DNA of 64,000 bases from an uncultured Bacteroidales bacterium (GCA_905234755.1 CAJOIT010000001.1:434001-498000), one strand, 5' to 3'. Positions 50,301-59,418 are shown, counted from the first letter of the stretch. Made by a program: numbers and translations. The notes: generated from the letters alone by a model not told the origin.

Positions 50301-53300
50301 GTGTAAGTTCCAGTGTCGGTGTATTTGAATTTCCTATTTCTGCACCATTGTATCGCCATTGGTATGCAGGGTTGCAAAGGAGATTCTCGTCAACATCTAT
50401 GCTTAATGTTATTGTTTCGCCTTCGCAAGCTACCACATCGTCAATTGTGAATGGTTCAGGTTCTGGTTTTACAGTGACAGTGTCGAGAACTACCTTAATT
50501 ATACCGCAGCATGATGTAGAAAGTTCGGCTCTTACAATAGCTTGTTGTATTTGTCCTGTTGTGTTGTTAAATGCAATTTCAACGCAACGACCTGTTGTTA
50601 CACTGGTTATTTCTGCTACCGTTGATGTAACATCCCAGTTAATTACTATTGACGGGTCGAGGCTAGCATCGGTTATGCAGTATTCGTGGACGCTTGTACA
50701 GCAAACGATGTCGTCTCCTTCCATTTCTATCTGCGGAAGAACAGGAGCCGCCTGAATCATGTTAATGAAATTGGTGTAATTGCCCGAAGAACCAGAAGGC
50801 GTCTTTAGTCCTGTGGTCGAGTAAGATACAATGGTTCCGCTTGCCCCGCTTGTTGGTGTAGCACCTGTGCCAAACGAAGTGAATGATATGCCATTCATTG
50901 CAATTGGGATGCCTGTACAGCTAGCGATTGGATGTTCGTCAGAGCCGGCGATTATCTCAGCTTGTCCTGCAAGGTTGAAATCGTATCCTGTAGTTGTTGA
51001 TGTTTGCAGTCCGGTGTTGGTTACTCTTGCAATCTTTAATGCAATACCGTTTGCTCCTGGTTGTCCGATACCACCTGAGCCTCCACGACCACCAGCACCG
51101 CCAGCACCGCCGTTTCCTGCGCTACTTGCTCCAGCACCTCCAGCACCTCCAGCACCACCAGCACCTCCAGCGCCACCGGCACCTCCAGCGCCACCAGCAC
51201 CAGCTGTTCCAGCAAATATGTTGCTGTCGGTAATTCCTGTTATTGGAGTATTATATAGGTATAGTCCGAATGCAGAGCCGCCTCCGTAGCCACCTTTTCC
51301 TCCGCAGCCACCTGAGCCGCCGCCACCACCGTGGCCTCCGCGACCTCCATTATTACTACAGCTTCCGAGGAAACTTGGGCGTTGGCTTCCGCCGCCGCCG
51401 CCGCCACCGCCGCCGCCGCCGCCCTTGCCGGGACTTCCAGCTGCGCCTGGGGTGCCAGGAATAAACATCTCACCATAATTTGTTGTGTTTGAGAGAGATG
51501 GTGGTGTTTGTGTTGCGCTTGCTCCTGCTGCTCCAGCGGTGCCTGTAGAACCTGCTGAACCTGAAGAAGGCGTGTTATTGCAGTTTTTGTTGCTGCCGCC
51601 GCTGCCGCCGCTACCACCGCTTCCGCCTGTCGAATTAGGTCCTCCAGAGGAACCTGCTGAACCTGAGTATGCCGAACCGGAATAATCGGGGTCATAGTTT
51701 CCTCCATTACCGCCGTTTCCTCCAGCGCCGCTTGTAACACCATTTTCTGTGACACCAGCTGCACCTGTGCCTCCCGATGTGTAGGTGCCACCAGCGTATC
51801 CATTATTTCCGGCTCTACCAGTTTCGCCCTGCTTGCCGTTTCCAGCTGTGCCAGGTTTCAGTTGGCAGCGTACAATTTCGTAGTTTGAGCAGTCCTTTAG
51901 GTAAACCGCATAGTTTGATATTCCGTAGTTAGTAGCCACGACAACCTGTTGTTCCGATGGGATAAGTTCGGTCGGATAGAATCTGTACACCAGTCCATTG
52001 GCAGGTTTGCATGTCTCGTTGAATGTGCAGCCTACTGCCGATGCTACCTGTGATGGGTTCGACCAGTCTGTTGATACACTGATGTATTTTGAAGAGCCTG
52101 TCTGTCCGTCACGGACTCCAACACGAGGAGTCATTGTTGTTTCGGTACATGGATTTATGTTTCCGTAGCATATTTCAATCACATTCGTGTTTTCATAGAG
52201 CTTTATCTGGAAATTCTCTGAATATGTTGATGTGCGGCAGCTTGTTGAGTATGGTACAAGGTTGAACCATTCTATTGTGAGTACGCCGCCAGAATAGCTA
52301 TAGTATATGTTTCCGCTGTATGGCGGATAAAGGTCGTGTAGCAGGGCAAGTATCGAACTTGTACTTGGTGCGGAAAGTGTTGAAGATGGAGCACTGCCGA
52401 AATTTACAAATCCGTTTGAGCATACATATAGTTCCGAACCGCTGAAATATGTGGTTCCGCATAATGTAAAGTCGAAAGGTAGGGTTATTGGCAAGGAAGC
52501 ATCGTCGCCAAACGAACCTATGAGAGTTGAATTGTTGTGCGGAAGATTGGAGTATGCTGCTGTTGCGGTTTCGAATGTCCATCCGCTGCAACTGTAAATA
52601 TTATTAACTTGACTTCCACTTGGTAGGTCGTTGCGTGCATTTTCGGTTTCAATGGTGATGTCCTGCAGACGGAATCCGCTTACGGCATTACCTTGCAATG
52701 CAACTACCGCTGGTGCATTGGCAGAACCAAGAGCGTATGTGTTTGTACGGCGAATTGTGGTCGCACCTGCAGTTGATTTCTTTTTATTGAAGTTGTCAAA
52801 ATAGCCACCTTCAAGGGTGATGTTGCTGACAAGGTCAATCGGATAGTCGATTTCGTATATGCCTTCTGCCATCCTTATTATAGCGCCGGAGCATTCCGAC
52901 ATGCTAAGAGCCGAAACGATGTCGGTCGGGTCGGATGGAGTCATTCCGCTTCCGTTTCCGTTGACATCGACATAAACAACATTGCAGTCGTTCATGGAGT
53001 TGACATCAATAACATCCACAGTCATTTCAGTTTCGCCGGAGCATCCAAGCGGAGTGCTTACTGTAACACGATATGTTGTTGATGAACTAGGAGACACATT
53101 GATTTCGGACATATTTGTAACTCCATTGCTCCATGTGTATTGGCAGTTGTCGCAGTTTGACACAACAGTGGACAATGTTACATCTGTACCTGCACATAGT
53201 CTTACATATCCTGGTTGGATTGCTACAGTTGGACTTGGATGAGCAGTAACATTAACATTGGAGATTTCGGAACAAGTATTTGTTACATTGGAACTTGTCT

Positions 53301-54525
53301 GTGGGTTGTATACTGTTGTGCTATTCGATACTGTTACAAAGTATCTTGTGGATGATGTTGGATTGTCGCTTGTATTTGGTGCATTTGAACCATTCGACCA
53401 TGAATATGCGTTTGCGTTAGCTGCTGTGACAGAAAGTTGAACAAGGTCGCCTGAACAAATTTCCGATGGAGTTGCGCTAATGGATGCGATGGTTGGCTTT
53501 GGTGTTACAATAACATAAGTGTAGAATGAATTTGTTCTGCTTGGCGTTGATATTTGCAACTCGTACCATCCAGTCATAGCTGTGGTTGCGTTAGGTCTGG
53601 AAACTGCTGTTCCTGTTCCGATTTGAGTTCCAGTTGTCATCTGGTTCGCCCCGTTGAAGTACCAATTGTATGAAGTCGCATTGTTCACATTCGAGCATGT
53701 CAACGATATTGTAGCGCCTTCGCAAACCGGAGAGTTGGATGTAACATTGGCTATAATGTTACAGTCGGTTGTTGCCTGTCCATTAAGCCAGCTCTGGTGC
53801 TGGGAGTTGAAAAGAATTGTTCCTGCTTGTTTTGAGTAGTTGGTAATCAAGAAGATATACCATTGTCCAGCTTGAGCGTTTGGTATGTAGCACCATTCGG
53901 TATCTTCTGTGGTGTAACTGCAGTCGATGATGTTTCCATCTGGATAGCCACCCATGTCGCCGGAGTGGTTTCCGTTGCTTGGGCGGTGGCTTCCATTACT
54001 TGTGCTTGTGTTGAGACCTCCGGTACATTTTGTTCTTACAAGTTCTTCGGCTGTTGAGGCAGTGAAAGGTCCCCAGCAAACGAAGTCGATGTCGTATCCG
54101 TTGCTATGTTCCATGTAAATGAGCAGGTCGCCAGGGTTGTCGATTCGCATGTAGAACCATGCGGGGGACGGCGTTGTATAACAGCAAGCAATGTTTTCTC
54201 CGCCACTGCTGAAGTCGGTTGCCTGGGTGCTGCTTGTTCCTGCGGGGAACGAGTATGAACCTTCATCGGTACAGAAAGCTAGAGCTTCGTTGCAGAAATC
54301 TGCGCTTACACCACCACTTCGCAGTTGCTTGAATTGGTTTTCGGTGTAAAAGAATACATCTGCGCCAGATGCTTTCAGAGAAGCATATTCTTCGCGTTCA
54401 TCAGCAGTCATCTCATTGAGCGGTTTCGCCCTTAATATTTCTAGTCGTTGGTAGTCTATTTTCGACTGCGAAAATAGCCATGGCGACAGCAAAACGAGAG
54501 TCATGCAGGTTATGACTTTTTCCAT
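47368..54525 (-). CDS. Giant multidomain surface protein with SprB-like repeats and T9SS type B tail
   Basis: A 2385-residue protein. Signal peptide MEKVITCMTLVLLSPWLFS (1-19). Then, approximately: 20-240 N-terminal region with paired Cys (ENIACCYTT, YDIDFVCWGPF) typical of Bacteroidota surface proteins; 260-510 three Ig-like modules (ATPSEICSGDLVQLSV); 514-642 beta-helix; 642-860 an inserted domain (TFETATAAYSNLPHN, SNGFVNFGSAPSS); 860-892 end of helix (YEIVRCQLKPG); 892-1154 Gly/Ala/Ser-rich low complexity; 1270-1840 Ig-like modules; 1841-2290 about six SprB-type repeats (GGSGSYSYIWSNNQTT, GGEPPYTYRWNNGST, GGTQPFSYTWSNGTH); 2297-2385 gliding-motility-type C-terminal domain (IPNVFTPNEDGVNDTW, YNRWGQLMYEG). 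Exported and attached by T9SS; possible adhesin. The ATG at 54525 gives the best signal peptide. Confidence 0.88.
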   Translation of the reverse strand: MEKVITCMTLVLLSPWLFSQSKIDYQRLEILRAKPLNEMTADEREEYASLKASGADVFFYTENQFKQLRSGGVSADFCNEALAFCTDEGSYSFPAGTSSTQATDFSSGGENIACCYTTPSPAWFYMRIDNPGDLLIYMEHSNGYDIDFVCWGPFTASTAEELVRTKCTGGLNTSTSNGSHRPSNGNHSGDMGGYPDGNIIDCSYTTEDTEWCYIPNAQAGQWYIFLITNYSKQAGTILFNSQHQSWLNGQATTDCNIIANVTSNSPVCEGATISLTCSNVNNATSYNWYFNGANQMTTGTQIGTGTAVSRPNATTAMTGWYELQISTPSRTNSFYTYVIVTPKPTIASISATPSEICSGDLVQLSVTAANANAYSWSNGSNAPNTSDNPTSSTRYFVTVSNSTTVYNPQTSSNVTNTCSEISNVNVTAHPSPTVAIQPGYVRLCAGTDVTLSTVVSNCDNCQYTWSNGVTNMSEINVSPSSSTTYRVTVSTPLGCSGETEMTVDVIDVNSMNDCNVVYVDVNGNGSGMTPSDPTDIVSALSMSECSGAIIRMAEGIYEIDYPIDLVSNITLEGGYFDNFNKKKSTAGATTIRRTNTYALGSANAPAVVALQGNAVSGFRLQDITIETENARNDLPSGSQVNNIYSCSGWTFETATAAYSNLPHNNSTLIGSFGDDASLPITLPFDFTLCGTTYFSGSELYVCSNGFVNFGSAPSSTLSAPSTSSILALLHDLYPPYSGNIYYSYSGGVLTIEWFNLVPYSTSCRTSTYSENFQIKLYENTNVIEICYGNINPCTETTMTPRVGVRDGQTGSSKYISVSTDWSNPSQVASAVGCTFNETCKPANGLVYRFYPTELIPSEQQVVVATNYGISNYAVYLKDCSNYEIVRCQLKPGTAGNGKQGETGRAGNNGYAGGTYTSGGTGAAGVTENGVTSGAGGNGGNGGNYDPDYSGSAYSGSAGSSGGPNSTGGSGGSGGSGGSNKNCNNTPSSGSAGSTGTAGAAGASATQTPPSLSNTTNYGEMFIPGTPGAAGSPGKGGGGGGGGGGGGSQRPSFLGSCSNNGGRGGHGGGGGSGGCGGKGGYGGGSAFGLYLYNTPITGITDSNIFAGTAGAGGAGGAGGAGGAGGAGGAGGAGASSAGNGGAGGAGGRGGSGGIGQPGANGIALKIARVTNTGLQTSTTTGYDFNLAGQAEIIAGSDEHPIASCTGIPIAMNGISFTSFGTGATPTSGASGTIVSYSTTGLKTPSGSSGNYTNFINMIQAAPVLPQIEMEGDDIVCCTSVHEYCITDASLDPSIVINWDVTSTVAEITSVTTGRCVEIAFNNTTGQIQQAIVRAELSTSCCGIIKVVLDTVTVKPEPEPFTIDDVVACEGETITLSIDVDENLLCNPAYQWRYNGAEIGNSNTPTLELTHVSPINSGTYTAYIVNDCGIESADANVTINPSPTVEITGISPVCAGSSSNFTINSSPSGATVTYTISAGETSQDFTVTTPYQASHTINETMLLTITSISVPNGCSAELNQMYNLELYNDITEIFAGDDDNVCANEYTLDASWPSSEWIGGWTTPLPAGISISDINSPVATITYTGTTYPYDATMTWHFENIHCPSTVVSDNVTITFATPPTITPASVNALDGCYLYDITELTFEYGGGATGVTITGLPDKGIDYTEVGNQIIISGNVSDVGSINYTITTTGQNEACNETSVSGIINLDYCDIPIDGPSPVCQGETATYSTVVPGSYYNWSVQGGNIISGQGTESIDVEWTTPGDNVIRIALTGTNAQPTTRIITVNPTYYPVINASICDGERYTENGFDENENGTYVLDLQTINGCDSIVTLNLTVNDNPNITITPSDVTCYGFGNGIVTTNVTGGSGSYSYIWSNNQTTANITTLEPNTYNVTVTDNITRCTSTASTTIRQPDPMSTPITRNDVQCGISLGNASVNVSGGEPPYTYRWNNGSTESSVDNLMQGSYSVTVTDGNNCTLSQNVSIRNIGIIPATIEEQNPIMCNGNNTGILNVTSETAAMPFQSCIWSNGATYQTNFNVGAGTYSVTVTDAWGCEGSATYEITEPRPITVNSSFTNPKCFGQRTGTITVSATGGTQPFSYTWSNGTHNTSTSELGAGSYSLTISDGNGCTDISTYTITWPERLIISAETTDIQCFGGRGGKITATATGGTAPIEYSLHFGNLTTTGGPIFDGLSAGMYTVVVTDVYGCSESVKTNIIEPEQIKVTPIIISPSCTGGRDGSIELEVTGGEAPYTYAWANSANETNMMTDLVQGTYSITVTDANDCRITMNALSMYDHIGECIKIPNVFTPNEDGVNDTWVIENIEMFPEAYIYIYNRWGQLMYEGRGADEPWDGRYRDHYVPSGVYMYIVNLENLEKDRAYTGTVTILY

Positions 54526-55027
54526 TGTGCGTATTTCTTTATAAAAAAACTTCATACTCGTTATTTTTATTTTTCGTTAATACATTTTGTAAATGCTTGT
54601 TTTTCTGTATGTTAAACATGTGAACATACTAAAAAAACTATACATATTACGACCGCAATTTAAACCTTTTTTAAGAAATAGGCAAGATTTTTTTGCTTTT
54701 TCTAAAAGGTATAACGAAAAATTGAAAAAAGGTTGCTTGCTAATTTATGCTTTTTTTTAATTTGTTCTCCTGCAAGCTTTGGATGTATGGTTGCCTTTGG
54801 CGTTTTTTCTGTCAATCATTTTGCATTTTGAGTGTGCCATTATGTTTTATATGGACAATTAATTGTCAGGGTATCCTTGCAACATCTTAAAATTCAATAG
54901 TTTGAGTCTTTTTGGAAATTTTGAAAAAAATATTGATGTAAAAAATTGCATTGACGAAAAAAGTAGTATCTTTGCAGTCCAAAATTTTTGGAAGATTTAA
55001 AGTAAAAATAAATTAAAAAAGTAAGAT
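54526..55027. other. Intergenic region between the giant gene and rpsT
   Basis: No gene. It is T-rich and holds an inverted repeat GTATGTT / AACATAC (54607-54629), a perfect palindrome GACAATTAATTGTC (54854-54867) and, near its right end, the rpsT promoter. A promoter for the minus-strand giant gene must lie here but I cannot locate one confidently. Confidence 0.6.
54967..54974 (+). promoter_or_regulatory. -7 box for rpsT
   Basis: TATCTTTG followed by CAGTCC; 53 bases before the rpsT ATG. Confidence 0.7.
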
Positions 55028-55282
55028 ATGGCACATCATCAGTCAGCTAAAAAGAAGATTAGACAGATTGAAGCAAGGAGATTGCACAACAAGTTTTATG
55101 CTCGTACAACCCGTAATGCAGTTCGCGCATTGAGGGCTATGTCGGTTAAGTCCGAAGCTGAAACTATGCTTCCGAAGGTTGCAAAAATGTTGGACAAGTT
55201 GGCAAAGACCAATGTTATCCATGCTAACAAGGCTGCAAACCTTAAGTCTTCTTTAGCAAAGCACGTTAATCAGTTATCGTAA
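55028..55282 (+). CDS. rpsT: Ribosomal protein S20
   Basis: An 84-residue basic helical protein of the 30S subunit. [23 protein letters not shown] at the N-terminus, then [45 protein letters not shown] match S20 closely, with the [12 protein letters not shown] block diagnostic. Its leader has a clear -7 box and a weak terminator hairpin follows at 55302-55337. Confidence 0.95.
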   Translation: MAHHQSAKKKIRQIEARRLHNKFYARTTRNAVRALRAMSVKSEAETMLPKVAKMLDKLAKTNVIHANKAANLKSSLAKHVNQLS

Positions 55283-55301
55283 TTGATTAGACGGGTTTTA
55301 A

Positions 55302-55337
55302 AAATTGCTGTTTCGCTTTTGAGTGGAGCAGTTTTTT
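55302..55337 (+). terminator. Probable rpsT terminator
   Basis: Weak outer stem AATTGCT / AGCAGTT (one wobble) with a loop that can pair partly inside, followed by seven T. Confidence 0.6.
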
Positions 55338-55350
55338 TGTTTGTAGGCGT

Positions 55351-56037
55351 ATGAACGAACATAAAAGCATAAAGGATTGGGCAGAGGACGAGCGACCACG
55401 GGAAAAACTGATTAACCTTGGTCCCAAATCGTTGACGCAGGCGGAACTGTTGGCAATACTTATTAGTTCGGGCAACAAGCGGAAAAGTGCGCTTGACATT
55501 GCGCGGGAAATTCTTGCCGACTGCGATAACAAGATTGATAATCTTTGCAAACTATCTTACAGCGACCTGCTGAAATACGAAGCAATAGGTGTGGCAAAAG
55601 CGGTAACTATCGCTGCGGCAGTGGAACTTGGTCGTCGGCGTGAAAATATTGTTGCCGAGCAAATTCAAAATAGCCAAGACATCTTTGCCGCCATTGCACC
55701 GAAAGTGATTGATGAAAGTCGAGAACTGGCATACGCCATCTATCTTAACAACTCCAACAGAATTATAAAGGTGGCTAATGTCGGTGTTGGTGGAATCGAC
55801 AAAACTTTGGTTGACACTAGGATTGTGATAGGTGAGGCACTGCGCTTGAATGCGGTTGCATTGGCTCTTGTCCATAATCATCCATCGGGAAACATGTTGC
55901 CCAGCAAGGAGGACGATGCTTTGACGCGCTCAATGTCAGAAGCCTGCTCGCTGATGAACATCAGGTTTGTCGACCATGTGATAATCAGTAGCAACGGCAA
56001 GGATTACTACAGTTACCACGATAAGGGAAGAATATAA
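55351..56037 (+). CDS. radC: RadC/UPF0758 JAB-domain protein
   Basis: A 228-residue protein. N-terminal helix-hairpin-helix-like region: RPREKLINLGPKSLTQAELLAILI and YEAIGVAKAVTIAAAVELGRR. The C-terminal JAMM domain carries a conserved Glu in GEALRLNAVALALVHNHPSG and the HxHPSGN...PSKEDD metal-binding motif (about 179-194). Despite the name its role in repair is not firmly established. Starts 68 bases after rpsT; followed by a repeat region. Confidence 0.93.
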   Translation: MNEHKSIKDWAEDERPREKLINLGPKSLTQAELLAILISSGNKRKSALDIAREILADCDNKIDNLCKLSYSDLLKYEAIGVAKAVTIAAAVELGRRRENIVAEQIQNSQDIFAAIAPKVIDESRELAYAIYLNNSNRIIKVANVGVGGIDKTLVDTRIVIGEALRLNAVALALVHNHPSGNMLPSKEDDALTRSMSEACSLMNIRFVDHVIISSNGKDYYSYHDKGRI

Positions 56038-56242
56038 AAGGCTAAAAGTCCAGAAGAAGAACAGGCTAAAAGCCGGCTTCAAGACTTCATCCCAAAACAA
56101 CTAGAACCCAAGCTAAAAAAACAGAATCAGACCCTGAAACAAGTTCAGGGTGACATTAGGGTTAGAAAACTAGAAACAATTAGAAACGATGTTAGCCATA
56201 GAAACTTAGAAACGCCGAAGGCATAGAAACTGGCGTCAGCCC
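56038..56242. repeat. Repeat region between radC and era
   Basis: It has AAAAGGCTAAAAGTCC and AGGCTAAAAGCCGGC words directly after the radC stop, a CCCTGAA / TTCAGGG hairpin (56132-56150), then TTAGAAAC words with GCCGAAGGC (56214-56222) and GGCGTCAGCC (56232-56241). The last is 1 base from the minus-strand era stop. It has the same vocabulary as the array at 11041-11491. Confidence 0.85.
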
Positions 56243-57121
56243 TTACACTCCGTATCCAAAATTACTTAGGTTTCTGTCGTTGTTGCGCCAATCCTTTTCG
56301 ACCTTGACGAATGTTTCGAGGAAAACCTTTTTGCCGAAGAATTTTTCGATGTCGAGGCGTGCCTGAGTGCCGACTTTTTTTATCGCAGCACCTTTGTTGC
56401 CAATTATGATGCCTTTTTGTGATTGGCGTTCAACGATAATCACTGATTTTATGCGTATTATATCGGGACTTTCCTTGAATTCTTCGATGGCGACTTCGCA
56501 TGAGTAAGGTATTTCCTTCTGGTAGTTGAGCAGGATTTTTTCGCGAATGATTTCAGAAACGATAAATCGTTCGGTCTTGTCTGTTAGCTGGTCTTTGGGG
56601 AACCAAGCAGGACCTTCGGGCAGAAGCGAAACTATTTCGTTGAAAACTGTGTCGAGGTTTGTGCCGTTGAGAGCCGAAATTTCAAAAATCTTTGCATTTG
56701 GCAGACGACTTTCCCAGAAAAGGCGCAAGTTTTCAACTTCTTCGGTGCTTGCAAGGTCAATCTTGTTTATGAGGCAGAGTACAGGAATTTTTACTTTGCT
56801 GAGCCGTTCAATGTATTCAGCGTTCTTTTCGGCTGACTCAACCACATCGGTAACATAGAGAAAAACATCGGCATCATCGAACGAAAGCGATACGAAGTCC
56901 ATCATCTTTTCCTGCAACTTGTAGTTGGGCTTTATAATTCCGGGTGTGTCGCTGTAAACAATTTGGAAATCTTCACCATTGACTATGCCGAGAATGCGGT
57001 GGCGCGTAGTCTGCGATTTCGATGTGATGATTGATATTCTTTCGCCTACTAGGGCGTTCATGAGCGTTGACTTTCCGACATTCGGGTTGCCAATAATGTT
57101 TACAAATCCTGACTTGTGCAT
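56243..57121 (-). CDS. era: GTPase Era
   Basis: A 292-residue GTPase that binds 16S rRNA and helps assemble the 30S subunit. G1 NIIGNPNVGKSTLMN (about 6-20), G3 VYSDTPGI, G4 LINKIDLA, then SALNGTNL, and a C-terminal KH domain with the GIIIGNKGAAIKKVG loop. The ATG at 57121 gives MHKSGFVN; the in-frame sequence upstream to 57190 lies in front of the -7 box (57141-57148) and is not used. Confidence 0.95.
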   Translation of the reverse strand: MHKSGFVNIIGNPNVGKSTLMNALVGERISIITSKSQTTRHRILGIVNGEDFQIVYSDTPGIIKPNYKLQEKMMDFVSLSFDDADVFLYVTDVVESAEKNAEYIERLSKVKIPVLCLINKIDLASTEEVENLRLFWESRLPNAKIFEISALNGTNLDTVFNEIVSLLPEGPAWFPKDQLTDKTERFIVSEIIREKILLNYQKEIPYSCEVAIEEFKESPDIIRIKSVIIVERQSQKGIIIGNKGAAIKKVGTQARLDIEKFFGKKVFLETFVKVEKDWRNNDRNLSNFGYGV

Positions 57122-57140
57122 TGTAATGTTGTTTTGGGTG

Positions 57141-57148
57141 CAAAGATA
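57141..57148 (-). promoter_or_regulatory. -7 box for era
   Basis: Minus strand TATCTTTG followed by CACCC, 20 bases before the era ATG. Confidence 0.7.
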
Positions 57149-57161
57149 AGAAAGTTTATGG

Positions 57162-57228
57162 TTAGTTGAGGCTTGAAGGCTCAAAGTCATAAAGTCTTGA
57201 AGCTTTTGCCTTTTAGCCTTTAGTCCTT
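57162..57228. repeat. Short-word repeats after the receiver gene
   Basis: TTGAGGCTTGAAGGCTC, AAGTCATAAAGTCTTGAAGC and TTTTAGCCTTTAGTCC words follow the receiver stop on the minus strand. The style is related to the 18366-18460 and 56038-56100 word arrays. Confidence 0.6.
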
Positions 57229-57582
57229 TTAGACAGTGAATTTTTCCACTATTTCAAGAAGTTGGCTGCGGTTTATGGGCTTGGAAATAAAGTCGTTGAA
57301 TAGCAGATATTCGTTGCGTTCCATGTTGTTTATAGCCGATGAGGCGACAATATTTGTATTGGGCTTGATTTTTTTTATTTGTCGGGCGGCTTCAACACCA
57401 TTGATTTCTGGCATTTTCAAATCCATGATTATCAAGTTGTAATCGGTTTTAGTTGCCATTTCAATTGCTTTGCTTCCATTGGATGCATAACTGACGGAAT
57501 ATCCTTCGCGTTCCAAGATTGCATTGAGCAACTTGAAGTTAATAGGTTCGTCATCGACAACTAATATTGAACCGTTTTTCAT
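57229..57582 (-). CDS. Stand-alone response-regulator receiver
   Basis: A 117-residue CheY-like domain with no output domain. ILVVDDEPINFKLLNAILE (acidic pair DD near residue 9), phosphoacceptor Asp in YNLIIMDLKMPEINGVEAA (about residue 53), Thr/Ser position AlaSer in NIVASSAINN, and Lys in DFISKPINRSQL. The ATG at 57582 is chosen because the -7 box is at 57604-57611; the ORF upstream is a leader artefact. It may act as a phosphorelay partner. Divergent from the dehydratase-ketosynthase operon. Confidence 0.88.
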   Translation of the reverse strand: MKNGSILVVDDEPINFKLLNAILEREGYSVSYASNGSKAIEMATKTDYNLIIMDLKMPEINGVEAARQIKKIKPNTNIVASSAINNMERNEYLLFNDFISKPINRSQLLEIVEKFTV

Positions 57583-57603
57583 CGGATTAATGTTTGTACA
57601 GCG

Positions 57604-57611
57604 CAAAAGTA
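57604..57611 (-). promoter_or_regulatory. -7 box for the receiver gene
   Basis: Minus strand TACTTTTG followed by CGC; 22 bases before the ATG at 57582. Confidence 0.62.
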
Positions 57612-57674
57612 CAGTTTTTTTAGGTTCGCGAAAAATAAAAGTTGATTTTATAAGTGTGCAAGTTGGAAATGTTG

Positions 57675-57682
57675 TACTTTTG
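57675..57682 (+). promoter_or_regulatory. -7 box for the dehydratase-ketosynthase operon
   Basis: TACTTTTG, 23 bases before the ATG at 57705. It is divergent from the receiver promoter 64 bases away. Confidence 0.65.
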
Positions 57683-57704
57683 TTAGGTCGTTTCATGCAC
57701 GGTT

Positions 57705-58151
57705 ATGAATGAACTATCGCGTAAGATAATCTCGAAACTGCCCTACGGCGATGATTTTCGCTTTGTTGATGAAATTACTTTTGTCAACGAAAGTCGGATT
57801 GTCGGGAACTATACCTTTAGGGTAGATGCGCCATATTATGCTTCGCATTATCCGCATTTTGCAGTCACACCAGGAGTATTGCTTCTTGAATGTATGGGAC
57901 AGATTGGACTTGTTGCGCACCTTGTCTATATTGAAAAAATATATGAGCGCGAGAATGTTGCGTTGACTCCATCTTTGTCAAATGTGCAGGCATCGTTTCA
58001 ACTGCCTGTCGGTCAAGGTGAAAAAGTTATAGTTGAGGCGACTAAGATATATTACCGTGCAGGTGTATTGAAATCGGATATTTTGTTGCGAAATTCCAAA
58101 GGTGAGGAGTGTGCGCATGCTGTCGCCCACCTAAAATTTGTAGAAAAATGA
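57705..58151 (+). CDS. FabZ-like 3-hydroxyacyl-ACP dehydratase
   Basis: A 148-residue hotdog protein. ASHYPHFAVTPGVLLLECMGQIG at about residues 47-69 corresponds to the FabZ HFPGxPVxPGVLxxEAMAQ block, with the catalytic His in HYPHF and the Glu in LLECMGQ. Part of a three-enzyme set with the next two genes that could carry out one round of dehydration, condensation and enoyl reduction. The stop overlaps the ketosynthase start (ATGA at 58148). It lies far from standard fab genes, so it is probably specialised. Confidence 0.86.
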   Translation: MNELSRKIISKLPYGDDFRFVDEITFVNESRIVGNYTFRVDAPYYASHYPHFAVTPGVLLLECMGQIGLVAHLVYIEKIYERENVALTPSLSNVQASFQLPVGQGEKVIVEATKIYYRAGVLKSDILLRNSKGEECAHAVAHLKFVEK

Positions 58152-59416
58152 AAAACAGGGTGGCAATTACAGGCATGGGCGTAGTAAGCCCTATCGGGTC
58201 AAGCATTGATGACTTTGCAAGGGCATTGCGCAATGGCGATTCGGGAATTTCGTATTTACAGGAACTAGAGGAGAAAAATTTTGTATGCCGAGTTGCAGGT
58301 ATTCCTAAACCAATTCATCATAAAGACTTGATAGATAAATTTTTGCCGGAATATGGCGACAAGTCTATAAGGTATGCACTCTCGGCAGCCATCGATGCTT
58401 GGCAGGATGCTGGGTTTGAAATTCCAGACTTGTTGTCAAACTCAACCGATGATAGGTTGGCTGTAGTTGTTGGTAGTACCTGTGCCGGTTACGATTATTT
58501 TGCGCGGATGAAGGCGCTGATAGATGAAGGTCGTACCAAAAAGTTAGGCAGTTGGTTTGTTGTAAACACTATGCATAGTGGACCTGCGGCGTTCCTTTCA
58601 AGTCTTTTGTCAGCATCATGCAGGACGGAAAGTGTGTCATCGGCGTGTGCATCTGGCACCGAGGCTATTGTCAGGGCTTACGACTTGGTTTCCAATGGTG
58701 TTGCAGATATTGTCGTGACTGGCGGTTGTGACCCCGATTCTCCGTATGTTTGGGCTGGATTCGATGCAATGCGTTTGCTTTGTCGCAATGGAAACGACAA
58801 TCCGCAGTCGGCAAGCCGTCCGATGAGCGAAAATGCGAGCGGTTTTGTCCCATCTGCAGGTGCAGGAATTTTTGTTGTTGAAAATATGGAGCATGCGCAA
58901 TCGCGTGGAGCAAAGATTTATGCCGAGATTGTTGGCGCTTGCGTTAATTCGGGAGGACAGCGCAATGGGGGCAGTATGACATCGCTGAACTCGCAAAAAG
59001 CGGTCGAATGCATTCAGAATGCCGTGAAAATGGCAGAAATAAGCCCAACAGAAATTTCGTATGTAAACGGACATCTTACCGGCACTATGGCTGACACATT
59101 GGAAGTGGCGAATTGGTGTCGAGCGCTAGATTTGAAAAATGATTTTCCATTCATAAATTCCAGCAAATCGCTAATAGGTCATGCCCTTGGAGCGGCAGGC
59201 GCAATAGAAACTATTGCTACTGTATTGCAAATGTATCAAGGATTTGTGCATGTTTCAAAAAATTGCATGCCACTTCATGCCGAAATTGCAAATATTTACG
59301 ATTCTGCAAAAATTCCGCAGCAAACTATTGAGAATGTTAGCATTGAATATGCAGCAAAGGCAAGTTTTGGCTTTGGTGATGTAAATGCTTGTTTGGTTTT
59401 GAAAAAGTATAGGTAG
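58148..59416 (+). CDS. Beta-ketoacyl-ACP synthase (FabF-like)
   Basis: A 422-residue thiolase-fold condensing enzyme. Start MKNRVAITGMGVVSPIG. The Cys-His-His triad is present: Cys in SVSSACASGTEAI, His in YVNGHLTGT (normal form VNAHGT), His in NSSKSLIGHALGAAGAIE. The GxGAGxxV segment PSAGAGIFVVENMEHA and the C-terminal AKASFGFGDVNACLVL are FabF-like. Co-translated with the dehydratase by ATGA overlap, and its last base is 2 bases before the next start. No acyl carrier protein gene is adjacent, which is unusual. Confidence 0.9.
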   Translation: MKNRVAITGMGVVSPIGSSIDDFARALRNGDSGISYLQELEEKNFVCRVAGIPKPIHHKDLIDKFLPEYGDKSIRYALSAAIDAWQDAGFEIPDLLSNSTDDRLAVVVGSTCAGYDYFARMKALIDEGRTKKLGSWFVVNTMHSGPAAFLSSLLSASCRTESVSSACASGTEAIVRAYDLVSNGVADIVVTGGCDPDSPYVWAGFDAMRLLCRNGNDNPQSASRPMSENASGFVPSAGAGIFVVENMEHAQSRGAKIYAEIVGACVNSGGQRNGGSMTSLNSQKAVECIQNAVKMAEISPTEISYVNGHLTGTMADTLEVANWCRALDLKNDFPFINSSKSLIGHALGAAGAIETIATVLQMYQGFVHVSKNCMPLHAEIANIYDSAKIPQQTIENVSIEYAAKASFGFGDVNACLVLKKYR

Positions 59417-59418
59417 TG

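Noticed and set aside
50831..51289. Proline-rich (PPAPPAPP) plus-strand open frame
   Set aside because: It is the complement of the Gly/Ala-rich part of the minus-strand giant protein and has no start signal or codon logic of its own.
54526..55027. tRNA or small RNA gene
   Set aside because: No cloverleaf, TTCGA loop or matched acceptor arms were seen; only AT-rich sequence with short palindromes.
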